Below are positions 21,906-30,179 of a stretch of DNA of 35,284 nt, piece by piece. Numbering within the stretch: position 1 is the stretch's first letter; the number at the start of each line of letters is the position of its first letter. The stretch is from Spirochaetales bacterium (GTDB taxonomy: Bacteria > Spirochaetota > GWE2-31-10 > MWDO01), in the NCBI GenBank assembly GCA_017540815.1, contig JAFYAI010000139.1, forward strand, positions 1-35,284, read 5' to 3'. The translations under genes and the position numbers were made by a program. The notes beneath the pieces were generated by a model. It had not been told where the DNA came from, searched no databases, and was given only the letters and a program-made list of their open reading frames with translations.

Positions 21906-24151
21906 ATTATATCCTGTATCGATTTCTTTATTGCATTGAGCACTTCTATAGCTTTATGCGTCATGCCGGTTTTGATCAGCTTAACCCCACTCTCGAACAC
22001 CGACAACTGCCGAGTGCCGGCAAGTTTCTCTCTGATCCGCTGTATCACATCATCTACTGCGTAGTTTTCCTCACGCAGCATTATCTCCAGATTAGTCATC
22101 TCATTTATGAGGATGTGATCGTTATCAGAAATGATTTTTTCTCGGAAGTCACCTCTTTTATCAAGCTGACTGATCGATCTCAACACGACATTCAACGCAG
22201 CTTCTGCAGACGGGATCATCCCGTCAACATAGTTCATCTTGTCAGCCTCGACGAAGAATAGTATATCATCAAGACTCTTACGCAGATCAAATGCACCGAT
22301 ATTAGATGCTAATTCACGAGTGTTCTTCAGGATCGATCTAACCATATCGTCGTTGCCTGATGCTATATTGGCTCTGACGCGCTGTATCGTATCTCGGTTG
22401 CTGTTATAAAACTTCAGCAGGATAATACGATAGAGACTCACATTGCCGCCGACACGCTCCAATCCGAAGTTCTGATTAATACCTTCAAGCTCACCAAGTT
22501 CATCAAGATATATCTTGTTGTCGGCGGCCTCAGTCTTCTGGATCTGCATACTCTCACGCATATCAGTATCGAAGTCTTCTTCTTCGCGGAACAGATTGAC
22601 TATCGTATCGAACATAACTTCCGGCACGATAGGCTTCGCCAAAAATCCGTCTACAGTCATATTGTCCATCTTCATATATATCTGCTCATAGCTATACGAA
22701 GATGTAATGAGGATCTTCGGACGATCTTTGATATTAAAGTTAGTTTGGATATTCTTAATCACAGACACGAATGAGCCGTCATTGTATTCCTGACTGAGGA
22801 CGACGAGCTTATAAGGTTCATCCTTATTCTCCACTATATCCTCGACAGCTTCAGCACCGCTTGCCATATTCGTCACGCGGAATGACATATTCTCCAGCAT
22901 CATATTAAGAGCATCTCTGGAAACAATGTTGCCATCAACTATGAGGACTTTCATACCGCGGATATTATCCGGGATATTATACGATGACATAGCAGTCTGC
23001 GTGAAATATCGGCATACGAAGTCGAAGTCTATAACACTTGTCCGCTCATCAATATAACTGTAGCTAAGCTCTCCGCCAATAGAACGACTGTTCTTCTTGG
23101 CGAGCCGAACTTCAACCATCTCATCATAATCATCAGCGACAAGCATATTATCTGCATGAGGCTGCAGAATGCCTGCAAGTTTAGTCAGATGCACATCATC
23201 AATGTTCATACATTCACTGACTATGCGAATGTGCAGGAACTGCTTATTCTCACTTAGGTTATTATGACTCTGCTCAAGATATACAATGATGCGTCCATTC
23301 TGAGAATATGTTATCATCGTATTGAGCAAACCGACCAGGACCTGCTCTATCATAGACACAGGACCGTTGAAGTAGGAACTTGTTCCCGGACGAACTTGGA
23401 ATACAGTCTCCACACCCTTCTCGTAAGCATTCATACCGACGATGTTTGCGGCACTGTGCAGCAGATTGTGGATATTAAAGTCCGTATTCTCCGTCTGAAA
23501 CTCCGACATACCAACATTAGTCAGATCCGACAAAGCGTTAGTCATCGACAGTATCTCTTCAAGGTTAGCCTGCATCTTAGCCAAATACTCTTTCTGCTTG
23601 ATGGTCAGGCTGCTCCGTCCCAAAAGTTGTGCAAATCCAAACAGAGAATTCACAGGCACGCGGAGTTTCTGACTGAATACAGAGAAGAATCGATTAAAAT
23701 TGCGGTTGGCATTATTCAGTTCCCCCTGCACATTAACTAAACGGCGGTTAGTAGACAGCACATGCTCCGTATCTTCAATCTTGGTTATGAGTGTAGCAAC
23801 ATCGTAAGGCTTAAGGATAATATCATGCACAAGTCCGGCTTCCTGCATAGATAATGCAAGTTTGGCGGATTGTTCACTGGCATAACAAAGTATGGTAATA
23901 TCCGGAAAAATATCCTCTATATGCCGCAGAGCGTCACGAAACTCAACCTGTGATGATTTGGGATCTTTCTTCCCTGAGAAAGCATCAGCATCAGAGATGA
24001 ACAAATTGTCTCCGGCAGTAAGAGTAAGTTTATCGGCATCTTTGAAACTCTTCAGTATAAAAACAGAGTATCGAGCTGATAACTTATCAGAGATATCTTT
24101 CGGCATACCGATTACTCTCGGACCGATAATAACAGAAGCAGACCTTTTCAT
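21902..24151 (-). CDS. Degenerate hybrid histidine kinase (REC-HisKA-HATPase-REC-Hpt) lacking phosphotransfer residues
   Basis: The 749-residue product follows a hybrid kinase layout: receiver-like domain (1-125, ends DIILKPYD), HisKA (150-215), HATPase (225-380), receiver (400-520) and Hpt (555-640). Every key residue differs. The HisKA His is Gln161 (FSQKLRVP). The N-box Asn aligns with Thr278, and the DxG box reads SECMNID (312-318). In the second receiver the acidic pair is D406-G407 and the phosphoacceptor Asp is Ser453, though Thr483 and Lys506 remain. The Hpt His aligns with Lys609. It has no membrane segment, so it should be cytosolic, perhaps a scaffold. Its promoter predicts a leaderless mRNA. 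The frame is intact, so it is not a decayed gene. Confidence 0.85.
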   Translation of the reverse strand: MKRSASVIIGPRVIGMPKDISDKLSARYSVFILKSFKDADKLTLTAGDNLFISDADAFSGKKDPKSSQVEFRDALRHIEDIFPDITILCYASEQSAKLALSMQEAGLVHDIILKPYDVATLITKIEDTEHVLSTNRRLVNVQGELNNANRNFNRFFSVFSQKLRVPVNSLFGFAQLLGRSSLTIKQKEYLAKMQANLEEILSMTNALSDLTNVGMSEFQTENTDFNIHNLLHSAANIVGMNAYEKGVETVFQVRPGTSSYFNGPVSMIEQVLVGLLNTMITYSQNGRIIVYLEQSHNNLSENKQFLHIRIVSECMNIDDVHLTKLAGILQPHADNMLVADDYDEMVEVRLAKKNSRSIGGELSYSYIDERTSVIDFDFVCRYFTQTAMSSYNIPDNIRGMKVLIVDGNIVSRDALNMMLENMSFRVTNMASGAEAVEDIVENKDEPYKLVVLSQEYNDGSFVSVIKNIQTNFNIKDRPKILITSSYSYEQIYMKMDNMTVDGFLAKPIVPEVMFDTIVNLFREEEDFDTDMRESMQIQKTEAADNKIYLDELGELEGINQNFGLERVGGNVSLYRIILLKFYNSNRDTIQRVRANIASGNDDMVRSILKNTRELASNIGAFDLRKSLDDILFFVEADKMNYVDGMIPSAEAALNVVLRSISQLDKRGDFREKIISDNDHILINEMTNLEIMLREENYAVDDVIQRIREKLAGTRQLSVFESGVKLIKTGMTHKAIEVLNAIKKSIQDIM

Positions 24152-24157
24152 AATGCC

Positions 24158-24186
24158 ATTATATCCTATTTCTGTAAAAATATCAA
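24158..24186 (-). promoter_or_regulatory. Promoter of the degenerate-kinase operon, leaderless geometry
   Basis: On the minus strand TTGATA (24186-24181) and TATAAT (24163-24158) are 17 bp apart. The ATG (24151) begins at the seventh base after the -10, where transcription is expected to start, and no Shine-Dalgarno site exists. This predicts a leaderless transcript that may run through to the exported-protein gene. Confidence 0.72.
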
Positions 24187-24251
24187 TTTAAATTTCAAGA
24201 TTATTTAACACTAAAAATTTATTACAATTATGCCGAAAAAATATTAGAGAA

Positions 24252-25859
24252 ATGGCATCGTCTCTTTCACCGGGCAGGTATCCGAATAAACAGGCAATGC
24301 CAAATAAAAATAACAGGCAAAATATGGCACAGATGACTACTACCAACAGCAGTAATTCGGAACATTCTAAGATTTTCTTAAGCCTGATAAAGTTGGGCAA
24401 CCATGTCAATTACCACATTCTGACTAAGAAGATCAAAACAATACATGAGATCAAGCAGGCTTACTCTGCATTCATCAGGAAGAACAAGATCTCACCGCAG
24501 GAGATGATTGAAGTTGATGGTACAATGCTTAGTCTCAAACAGGAACTGGCTAACGAATTCGAGCGGCAATACTCTATAAGTCTGAGATTCTTCAAGACCA
24601 ATACTTGGGGAGAGTTCGCTAAGCTCAATCAGCCGAATTATCCTCAGCTATCCAAGAGTCTCATCGACGGCAACGGCGATCTTATCCGCACATTCGATGA
24701 TTTCCCGGGCACTGTCGCGATGATGGATTTCCACGGATATACGCAATTCTCTAATGATGTGAAGTATAACAAAACTCCTCTGAAAGAATTCGGTGATGAA
24801 ATGCCGCAGAAGCTGGAGATCATCTGCCGCAAATTCAACACTGTTATATATGAACTGGAAGGTGATGCTCTCGTACTCGTCGGTCCTGAGAATCCATACT
24901 TCATTACAAGTGCCGTTCTGTCGATAATAGAATTAGCCAAGCAAAAGCCTCTCGTCAAAGGCAAAGATCCAAAGGCAACTCACGGTGTCAATATCAATAA
25001 TCCTGTCATTAAGAAATTCGAGATGAATGCAGCGATCGTTACAGGCGGCGAGACATTCATCAATAATAAAGGCAAGATAATCGGCACAATTGTGGCAGAA
25101 GCCAGCCGTATGCTTACAGTGATGAATATGAAGCACCCGACGCAGTCCGGCATCCTCGTCAGCGATAAGGTTTATCGTGCCTATGAGAAATATAAGGAAG
25201 AGCAGGTCAAGTGTCACATTAACATCTTCGACTTCAATATAACTTCGCCGTTTCTCGTCGATGTCAAAGGCATACGGCTCAATGTCCGCGAAGTTTACCT
25301 GGAAGAGAAAGACTTTAGACAAGATATAGAAGGTTTCAATACGAAGATTAATCAGGAGATTAAGAAGAAGTCTCCGACTAAGTGGTTTAACATCATCGTG
25401 CATTATATCAGGATGATCATGGCGACTATCAACAATGTCAAAGTCACTATCACTATCGGCGAAGAGATATACAATACCAAAACGCTCAATCACAAGATGT
25501 ATCATCTGATGGATACATGGCTGCGGGAGGCTAACCCTGAGATTATCCGAGAACTGCTCATCATCACTAACGAATTATACAGAACTACACCGGAAGTTCG
25601 TGAAGTTACAGCGATATATCACGACTTCATCAATGAGAACTACACTCATATCGCTGACAAACTCGACGCATACTTCGATGAAAATCTCCGCCGTGAAGAA
25701 GAAGCCTCTCCGTCACTGAAGAAGATCCTCATCGCTTATGATGTGGCACTCCAGAAGATCAAAGACAGAGTATTCCAGCGGCGCATTATCGAGACGATCC
25801 TCTCTGATCCTATGCTGAATGAGAAATTATACAATACACCGTATATCGGTAAAAAATAA
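24252..25859 (+). CDS. Class III nucleotide cyclase-like protein
   Basis: The 535-residue product has a polar, low-complexity N-terminus (1-40), a helical region (40-145) and a central cyclase fold. The two metal-binding aspartates are in place: Asp159 (AMMDFHGYTQFS) and Asp205 (ELEGDALVLVG). The transition-state Arg286 is kept (IVAEASRM), but the neighbouring Asn is Ala282. The C-terminal 180 residues are helical and unassigned. It may make cAMP or cGMP, or be a diverged relative. ATG 24252 has only a weak AGAGAA site; downstream in-frame ATGs (24297, 24324) are possible. It is divergent from the degenerate kinase. Confidence 0.75.
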   Translation: MASSLSPGRYPNKQAMPNKNNRQNMAQMTTTNSSNSEHSKIFLSLIKLGNHVNYHILTKKIKTIHEIKQAYSAFIRKNKISPQEMIEVDGTMLSLKQELANEFERQYSISLRFFKTNTWGEFAKLNQPNYPQLSKSLIDGNGDLIRTFDDFPGTVAMMDFHGYTQFSNDVKYNKTPLKEFGDEMPQKLEIICRKFNTVIYELEGDALVLVGPENPYFITSAVLSIIELAKQKPLVKGKDPKATHGVNINNPVIKKFEMNAAIVTGGETFINNKGKIIGTIVAEASRMLTVMNMKHPTQSGILVSDKVYRAYEKYKEEQVKCHINIFDFNITSPFLVDVKGIRLNVREVYLEEKDFRQDIEGFNTKINQEIKKKSPTKWFNIIVHYIRMIMATINNVKVTITIGEEIYNTKTLNHKMYHLMDTWLREANPEIIRELLIITNELYRTTPEVREVTAIYHDFINENYTHIADKLDAYFDENLRREEEASPSLKKILIAYDVALQKIKDRVFQRRIIETILSDPMLNEKLYNTPYIGKK

Positions 25860-25868
25860 AAGATGGGA

Positions 25869-25921
25869 AATGCGTAAAAAAGCGGGATTTTGCTTCGCAA
25901 AATCCCGCTTTTTTACGCATT
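25869..25921 (+). terminator. Long perfect hairpin terminator after the cyclase gene
   Basis: 25-bp perfect arms, 25869-25893 and 25897-25921, close a TTC loop. The central GCGGGATTTTGC/GCAAAATCCCGC is followed by six T. The structure is unusually long and is almost symmetric, so it could stop both strands. Confidence 0.9.
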
Positions 25922-25972
25922 AAGCATTTCATTAAAATTTCACTATTTCTTCATTAGAAAAAGGGTAAATTA

Positions 25973-26011
25973 AAAATAAACAGGTGCGGCTTCGCCGCAC
26001 CTGTTTATTTT
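25973..26011 (-). terminator. Terminator at the end of the small membrane protein gene
   Basis: 18-bp perfect arms (25973-25990 and 25994-26011) have loop TTC and a core CAGGTGCGGC/GCCGCACCTG. It overlaps the stop codon of the minus-strand gene by two bases, and AT-rich tails lie on both sides. Confidence 0.88.
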
Positions 26012-26366
26012 ATGCAGCATTATTTTTCTTACCAATAAAGAGGCTAATAAAAAATAATCCAGCAAAAATGAAATTTAACACTCCATAAATCTGTAAGTCT
26101 GAGAAAGAGCCATGCATTGCACAAGCGATTATTCCTGCAATAACATAAAAAACGAGTGCTGTAATAGTCGCACCTTTACTCTTTCTACCAGCAATACTTA
26201 TTATTCCAGCCACAAGCATTAGTACAGCAGTAAAAAATCCAGCTGAACCTGAAACTTCTCCAGAAGCCTCCAACGCATTTCCAATTCCTGCAGCACACGA
26301 CTGAAATACGATTACTAAAAATAAAACGCAACAAATAATTCCACATACCATTCTTAATGTTTTCAT
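26010..26366 (-). CDS. Small multi-pass membrane protein
   Basis: The 118-residue product has about four hydrophobic segments (MVCGIICCVLFLVIVF, FFTAVLMLVAGIISIAG, TALVFYVIAGIIACAM, YGVLNFIFAGLFFISLFIG) joined by short loops, and ends in KKNNAA. AAGGAG precedes the ATG. No enzyme motif is visible. It lies downstream of the SUMF lipoprotein gene after a 109-nt gap with a structured stretch, and may be the last gene of that cassette. Composition is AT-rich compared with the housekeeping genes. The function is unknown. Confidence 0.72.
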   Translation of the reverse strand: MKTLRMVCGIICCVLFLVIVFQSCAAGIGNALEASGEVSGSAGFFTAVLMLVAGIISIAGRKSKGATITALVFYVIAGIIACAMHGSFSDLQIYGVLNFIFAGLFFISLFIGKKNNAA

Positions 26367-26400
26367 AAAAACTCTCCTTTGATGTTTATTCTTTTGAGAA

Positions 26401-26459
26401 AATGTTTGAGGATTTTCTTATTAACAATAAGCGACTCATTGAGCCATCCTCATAACATT
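26401..26459 (-). other. Structured intergenic element, possible three-way junction
   Basis: AATGTT-TGAGGAT (26401-26413) pairs with ATCCTCA-T-AACATT (26446-26459, one bulged T). Inside is CTTATT-AAC-AATAAG (26417-26431) and a weak CTC-ATT-GAG. No T-run follows in either direction, so it is not a classical terminator. It lies 16 nt after the SUMF gene and before the small membrane protein gene. Confidence 0.4.
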
Positions 26460-26475
26460 AATAATGTCTCCTTAA

Positions 26476-27465
26476 TTAATCGTCCCAAGCAGAATGTTCT
26501 TTCGCAGAGCGAACAACACGGAAACCATTGATAAGAATCCCATAGTTTGGATCATCGCCGTAACGATGAGAGACCTCACAACTGGCTAAAAAGCTGTCCC
26601 AATTGCCCCAACTGCCGCCCCGATAAACCCGATATCTATAATCTTCAGGCGATGCTCCAGTGTAATTTTTTATATTCGTTGGTCTGTTTTTACTATATAT
26701 ATCCCAGCACCATTCCCGTACATTACCACTCATGTCATATATTCCAAGTTCATTCGGCTTTTTCTGTCTGACAGGATGTGTTTCATTGTCACTGTTACCA
26801 TAATACCATGCCACCTCTTTAATATCATCGCTTCCGCTGTATTTATATCCTTTAGATTTATTGCCGCCTTTTGCTGCCCATTCCCATTCATTCTCAGTCG
26901 GCAGACGATAGCCGTCAGCAGAGAAGTCACATTTAGTATTTTCACCGCTTCCACTATAACATGGCGTATAACCTCTCGCCTCACTTAGTTTATTGCAAAA
27001 TTTTACAGCATTATACCAGTTTACGCTTTCTACAGGCAAATCATAACCTTCATTCTTACTGGGATTTTCATCCATGACAAACTGATACTCAAACTGAGTA
27101 ACCTCATGCGTACTCATATAAAATGGTGAAACATAATCATTTCCTTCAACATAAATATATGAATAAAGCATTATAGAGATACGCCCTTTAACAAACAAAT
27201 CACTAAACTTATCACCGTCTTTTACAGTCCACTCTGACAATCTCGAAAGTCTATTGCCTCGTTGTGAAGAACTGATAAACATATTTACATATTTTTCAAA
27301 TTCATCCATATTGTTTTTCTTTTTCAGTTTTTCCATTTCTCCAACCATACCATTATAGTTTTTCAGAAATCTCTTTATTTCTTTCTTATTCTCATTTCCG
27401 CAGCTGCACAGCACCAAGCACAGCAAAACAGCTGTACTAATAAATCTAAAAAATGCTTTGTTCAT
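26476..27465 (-). CDS. Lipoprotein with SUMF/FGE-sulfatase domain
   Basis: The 329-residue product has a lipoprotein signal ending in LCSC with the acylated Cys22. A helical segment of about 85 residues follows, then a formylglycine-generating-enzyme-like domain: FYMSTHEVTQFEYQ, LPVESVNWYNAVKFCNKLS, YRLPTENEWEWAAKGG, NELGIYDMSGNVREWCWD and a final GFRVVRS. The catalytic cysteine pair of true FGE is not present in the usual GFRCA place, so it is probably a binding fold and not an enzyme. Treponema-like genomes carry many such proteins. It starts 14 nt after the GYF_2 gene with an AAAGGAG site and is co-transcribed with it. Confidence 0.85.
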   Translation of the reverse strand: MNKAFFRFISTAVLLCLVLCSCGNENKKEIKRFLKNYNGMVGEMEKLKKKNNMDEFEKYVNMFISSSQRGNRLSRLSEWTVKDGDKFSDLFVKGRISIMLYSYIYVEGNDYVSPFYMSTHEVTQFEYQFVMDENPSKNEGYDLPVESVNWYNAVKFCNKLSEARGYTPCYSGSGENTKCDFSADGYRLPTENEWEWAAKGGNKSKGYKYSGSDDIKEVAWYYGNSDNETHPVRQKKPNELGIYDMSGNVREWCWDIYSKNRPTNIKNYTGASPEDYRYRVYRGGSWGNWDSFLASCEVSHRYGDDPNYGILINGFRVVRSAKEHSAWDD

Positions 27466-27479
27466 CTTTAATAACTCCT

Positions 27480-28235
27480 TTAATTATTTTTCTTTCCATT
27501 ATTACTCGGTATCGGTGGAGGCACTTGACTAAGAACAGACTCAAAATCTACAACTTTAGCAGCAGGAGTCCATTCTGACATCCCTGCTTTCCAAACAAGC
27601 GTCTCACCGTTAATTTTGCCGGAAAGTGCCATCTCTCCAAGCTGTGCTAATGTGTAAGGTCCTTCATTCTGTCCGTTAATAGCAAGATTATATTTAACCT
27701 GCGGAATAACAGGCGGAACTGTTGTATTTACAGAAACAGTGGCACTGTTTACAGTTTTATTTGTATTACCTGAAGAAATCGGCTTATTATCATACACACC
27801 GGCTTCCTCGCATAATTGTTTTATTTCTGGATCATTTATCACATAACCTTCTGAGAGCCGCTTTCTGATGAAGTTAAAATAATAGTTTTTAGTTGCAATA
27901 AAATTGACAACAATAAACGCAATACCACCGATTATTCCTAATATACTTCCAATAGTTGTTTCTTCATAAAAAACTTCATCTATAATAGCATCTATTGCTC
28001 TGCCGATGGTCGGAATCAAAAATATACACAAAAACAAAAGAATATATCCAAAGAAACTTTTCCACGGCATTGGCTTTACATTAAACTGCGGAAAACCATA
28101 ATGCAAAGTCACAAATGTTTGTATAAAATTTGATTTAATTTTTACAGGACATTCTACAGATATTGTCTGCTGACCTTCTTTTTCCAATTCAATTATTATC
28201 CAACCTTTTCTCTTTGATGTTTTTTCATCACTCAT
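27480..28235 (-). CDS. Membrane protein with C-terminal GYF_2 domain
   Basis: The 251-residue product has a soluble N-terminal part, two membrane segments (FFGYILLFLCIFLIP; IGSILGIIGGIAFIVVNFIA), a linker rich in Thr/Val/Asn, and a C-terminal GYF_2 (DUF4339) domain (YNLAINGQNEGPYTLAQLG to LVWKAGMSEWTPAAKV). The protein ends in a short PPPIP tail and basic residues. GYF_2 domains are thought to mediate protein-protein contacts, often with proline-rich partners. It is first in the leftward cassette and is divergent from the XRE regulator, with operator repeats over its promoter. Confidence 0.82.
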   Translation of the reverse strand: MSDEKTSKRKGWIIIELEKEGQQTISVECPVKIKSNFIQTFVTLHYGFPQFNVKPMPWKSFFGYILLFLCIFLIPTIGRAIDAIIDEVFYEETTIGSILGIIGGIAFIVVNFIATKNYYFNFIRKRLSEGYVINDPEIKQLCEEAGVYDNKPISSGNTNKTVNSATVSVNTTVPPVIPQVKYNLAINGQNEGPYTLAQLGEMALSGKINGETLVWKAGMSEWTPAAKVVDFESVLSQVPPPIPSNNGKKNN

Positions 28236-28275
28236 AATTCACCCTCTTAATTTTATATTAAATATAATATAATTA

Positions 28276-28359
28276 TTATATCACATTTAATATAAATCAT
28301 TATATCACATTTGTCAATAGAAAAATATCAAATTTGATATAAAATATTATATCAAATTT
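28276..28359. promoter_or_regulatory. Four-copy operator array between GYF_2 and XRE genes
   Basis: TTATATCACATTT at 28276-28288 and 28300-28312, AAATATCAAATTT at 28323-28335 and TTATATCAAATTT at 28347-28359 recur with starts 24, 23 and 24 bp apart. The third is part of a perfect 16-bp palindrome (28325-28340). They cover the -10/spacer of the leftward promoter and the -10 and ribosome-site region of the XRE gene. This is the pattern expected for cooperative autorepression by the XRE protein. Confidence 0.75.
28289..28317 (-). promoter_or_regulatory. Leftward promoter of the GYF_2-SUMF cassette
   Basis: On the minus strand TTGACA (28317-28312) and TATATT (28294-28289) are separated by 17 bp. 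One operator copy fills the spacer and another lies just after the -10. The opposite XRE gene has an extended -10 (TG-A-TATAAA, 28335-28343) inside the third operator. Confidence 0.7.
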
Positions 28360-28368
28360 GGAGGAAGT

Positions 28369-28692
28369 ATGAGTTTAGAACGGATAGTTATAGACAATAT
28401 AAGACGCATCCGAAAAGAAAAAGGCATTTCGCAAGAAAAGCTCGCAGAATTATGCGACACAGCAACAAGTTATATTGGTTTAATGGAGATATATCGCCAC
28501 AGTCCGAAACTTTCTACAATTGAGCGTATCGCTAATGCTCTGCATGTTGAGCCAATAGTGCTGTTTATACCTTATGACAAGAATGATGAAGAATATCAAA
28601 AAGAGAAAGATGAGAAAATGAGCAAAATAAAAGAAGAAATCATAAACGATGTAAAAGAGTATCTCGACACTCTGCTGCAAAAATATATGTAA
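28369..28692 (+). CDS. XRE-family helix-turn-helix regulator
   Basis: The 107-residue protein has an N-terminal HTH of the XRE/Cro type: IRRIRKEKGISQEKLAELCD, then TATSYIGLMEIYRHSPKLST, then IERIANALHV. A charged helical C-terminus (EEYQKEKDEKMSKIKEEI) probably dimerises. GGAGG lies 5 nt upstream of the ATG. Four related repeats occupy the region between it and the divergent GYF_2 gene, so it very likely controls itself and that cassette. No peptidase or metabolite domain is attached, so the inducing signal is unknown. Confidence 0.9.
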   Translation: MSLERIVIDNIRRIRKEKGISQEKLAELCDTATSYIGLMEIYRHSPKLSTIERIANALHVEPIVLFIPYDKNDEEYQKEKDEKMSKIKEEIINDVKEYLDTLLQKYM

Positions 28693-28716
28693 AAATTGGC
28701 TGATATTCACAGCCAA
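28691..28716 (-). terminator. Terminator of the TPR/M23 gene
   Basis: TTGGCTG (28696-28702) and CAGCCAA (28710-28716) form a 7-bp stem with loop ATATTCA. The AAAAA at 28691-28695 gives the U-tract on the minus strand. It overlaps the stop codon of the XRE gene. Confidence 0.6.
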
Positions 28717-28740
28717 AACAATAAAAAAAAGCAATCTCAA

Positions 28741-30066
28741 TTATTCCGCATTAATCGTCATCTTGAATTTCGGAGCAATCTCCTGCTCACCGACAAGGAA
28801 AGTCACAGGCAGGGAGACATTATTCTCATCATAGATACCGAAATGCAGGTGCGAACCTGTCGAGTAGCCGCTGTTGCCGCACTGACCGATGATGTCGCCT
28901 GCTTTGACCCGCTGACCGACACGCAGTTTACTGCTGAACTGTTTAAGGTGCAAGTATTTCGTATAATAGACTCGACCGTTAGATTCGTGCCGCAGCGTGA
29001 TGAAGTTCAGCGTCGCAGAATCCATACATCCGGGAGCATTGTCCTGACCGCCGATACACATCCTCTCTACGACACCATCGGCTGCCGCATATATATCCTG
29101 ACCGAATGTGAGACACTCAGCATTAGTTGTTCCTGCCCCGATACGGCTTTTGCCGTCGCCATTGATCCTCACAAGATCTACACAATAACCGTCATAGCCG
29201 TTATGAGTGTCGAGCTGCGACTGGAATGCTCCCGATGAAACATACCAGCGTCCTTTCACAGGTAGCTGCACGGCAACTGATGACCGCTCACCTGATTTAT
29301 TAAGATAACGCTGCATAACTTTATTACGCATATTGTTTCGCTTAGACCGCTCTTCATCATTGAGGAAGTATATATCTGCAAGGATAAGAGTTATCGCATC
29401 GTTGTCTGGATTTTTCTTATAGATCGGAGTAATATATTTCTTCCATTCATTATAAGATGGCTTGCCGAGTTTGCGATAGCAGTCACCCATTCGGTGCAGC
29501 TTATACACAGACGAATCAAGTTTCTCTTCAACAGAACGAGCATCAATCTCCCATGATTTCTTAATCTGCTGTATCGCCTCTGTATAATTATCCAGCATAA
29601 TATTCAACTCGGCATCATACATATAGAACTTATCATTATCCGGCAGATAATATTCTGCAGATTTAACAACATTGAATGCCTGATTAATCTGACGGCGATT
29701 GGCATAACGATAGTAGAGATTGGTATAAACATTGGACAGATTAGTCCTAATCCGCTGAACATCTTCATCTCCGTAAGCATCGGATTTCAGACAACGCAGA
29801 TAAATCGACTCTGCCGACGAATACTGCCCCAGCCGCTCATAAGAATATGCCAAATACAGCGGTGCAAATCGATCGTCAGGATAAGTATTGACTATCTTTT
29901 TGCATAATGTAACTACCGAATTATACTCGCCTTTATTATAGAGACGGCGAATCTCCGTCCTCGTGTTATTCATCTCACGGCTTGACGGTATTCGCCCCTC
30001 TGTCACACCAAATAGTGAAATCGATGATATTAATAAAACAAAACAGACAGCAAGAAACTTATTCAT
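28741..30066 (-). CDS. Exported TPR and M23 (LytM-like) peptidase
   Basis: I start at ATG 30066, which gives the signal peptide MNKFLAVCFVLLISSISLF; a longer frame from 30156 only adds a polar stretch. The mature protein has TPR-like helices (LYLAYSYERLGQYSSAESIY, then KFYMYDAELNIMLDNYTEA) and a C-terminal M23 domain. Zinc ligands are visible as THNG...CVDL and the HxH of SHLHFGIY. M23 enzymes cut peptidoglycan cross-links; with the ligands intact it is probably active. There is no clear ribosome site; TATAAT on the minus strand at 30076-30071 lies very close to the ATG. It follows argB by 113 nt. Confidence 0.85.
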   Translation of the reverse strand: MNKFLAVCFVLLISSISLFGVTEGRIPSSREMNNTRTEIRRLYNKGEYNSVVTLCKKIVNTYPDDRFAPLYLAYSYERLGQYSSAESIYLRCLKSDAYGDEDVQRIRTNLSNVYTNLYYRYANRRQINQAFNVVKSAEYYLPDNDKFYMYDAELNIMLDNYTEAIQQIKKSWEIDARSVEEKLDSSVYKLHRMGDCYRKLGKPSYNEWKKYITPIYKKNPDNDAITLILADIYFLNDEERSKRNNMRNKVMQRYLNKSGERSSVAVQLPVKGRWYVSSGAFQSQLDTHNGYDGYCVDLVRINGDGKSRIGAGTTNAECLTFGQDIYAAADGVVERMCIGGQDNAPGCMDSATLNFITLRHESNGRVYYTKYLHLKQFSSKLRVGQRVKAGDIIGQCGNSGYSTGSHLHFGIYDENNVSLPVTFLVGEQEIAPKFKMTINAE

Positions 30067-30179
30067 AATTATTATATCGATATAATTATGAAAATCTTTA
30101 GACTTCTTTATTATAGACTTAATATTCAGTAATGTCAAAGATAAAAGTGACTTCATCGGGCTGCCCGCAGAACAATGGT

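Noticed and set aside
24188..24409. A 73-codon minus-strand frame with a hydrophobic segment before the degenerate kinase gene
   Set aside because: It overlaps the start of the cyclase-like gene and the kinase promoter and has no ribosome site; the hydrophobicity comes from reading polar codons backwards.
30067..30156. A 30-residue N-terminal extension of the TPR/M23 protein
   Set aside because: There is no ribosome site for it, and starting at 30066 gives a proper signal peptide; the extension would bury it.
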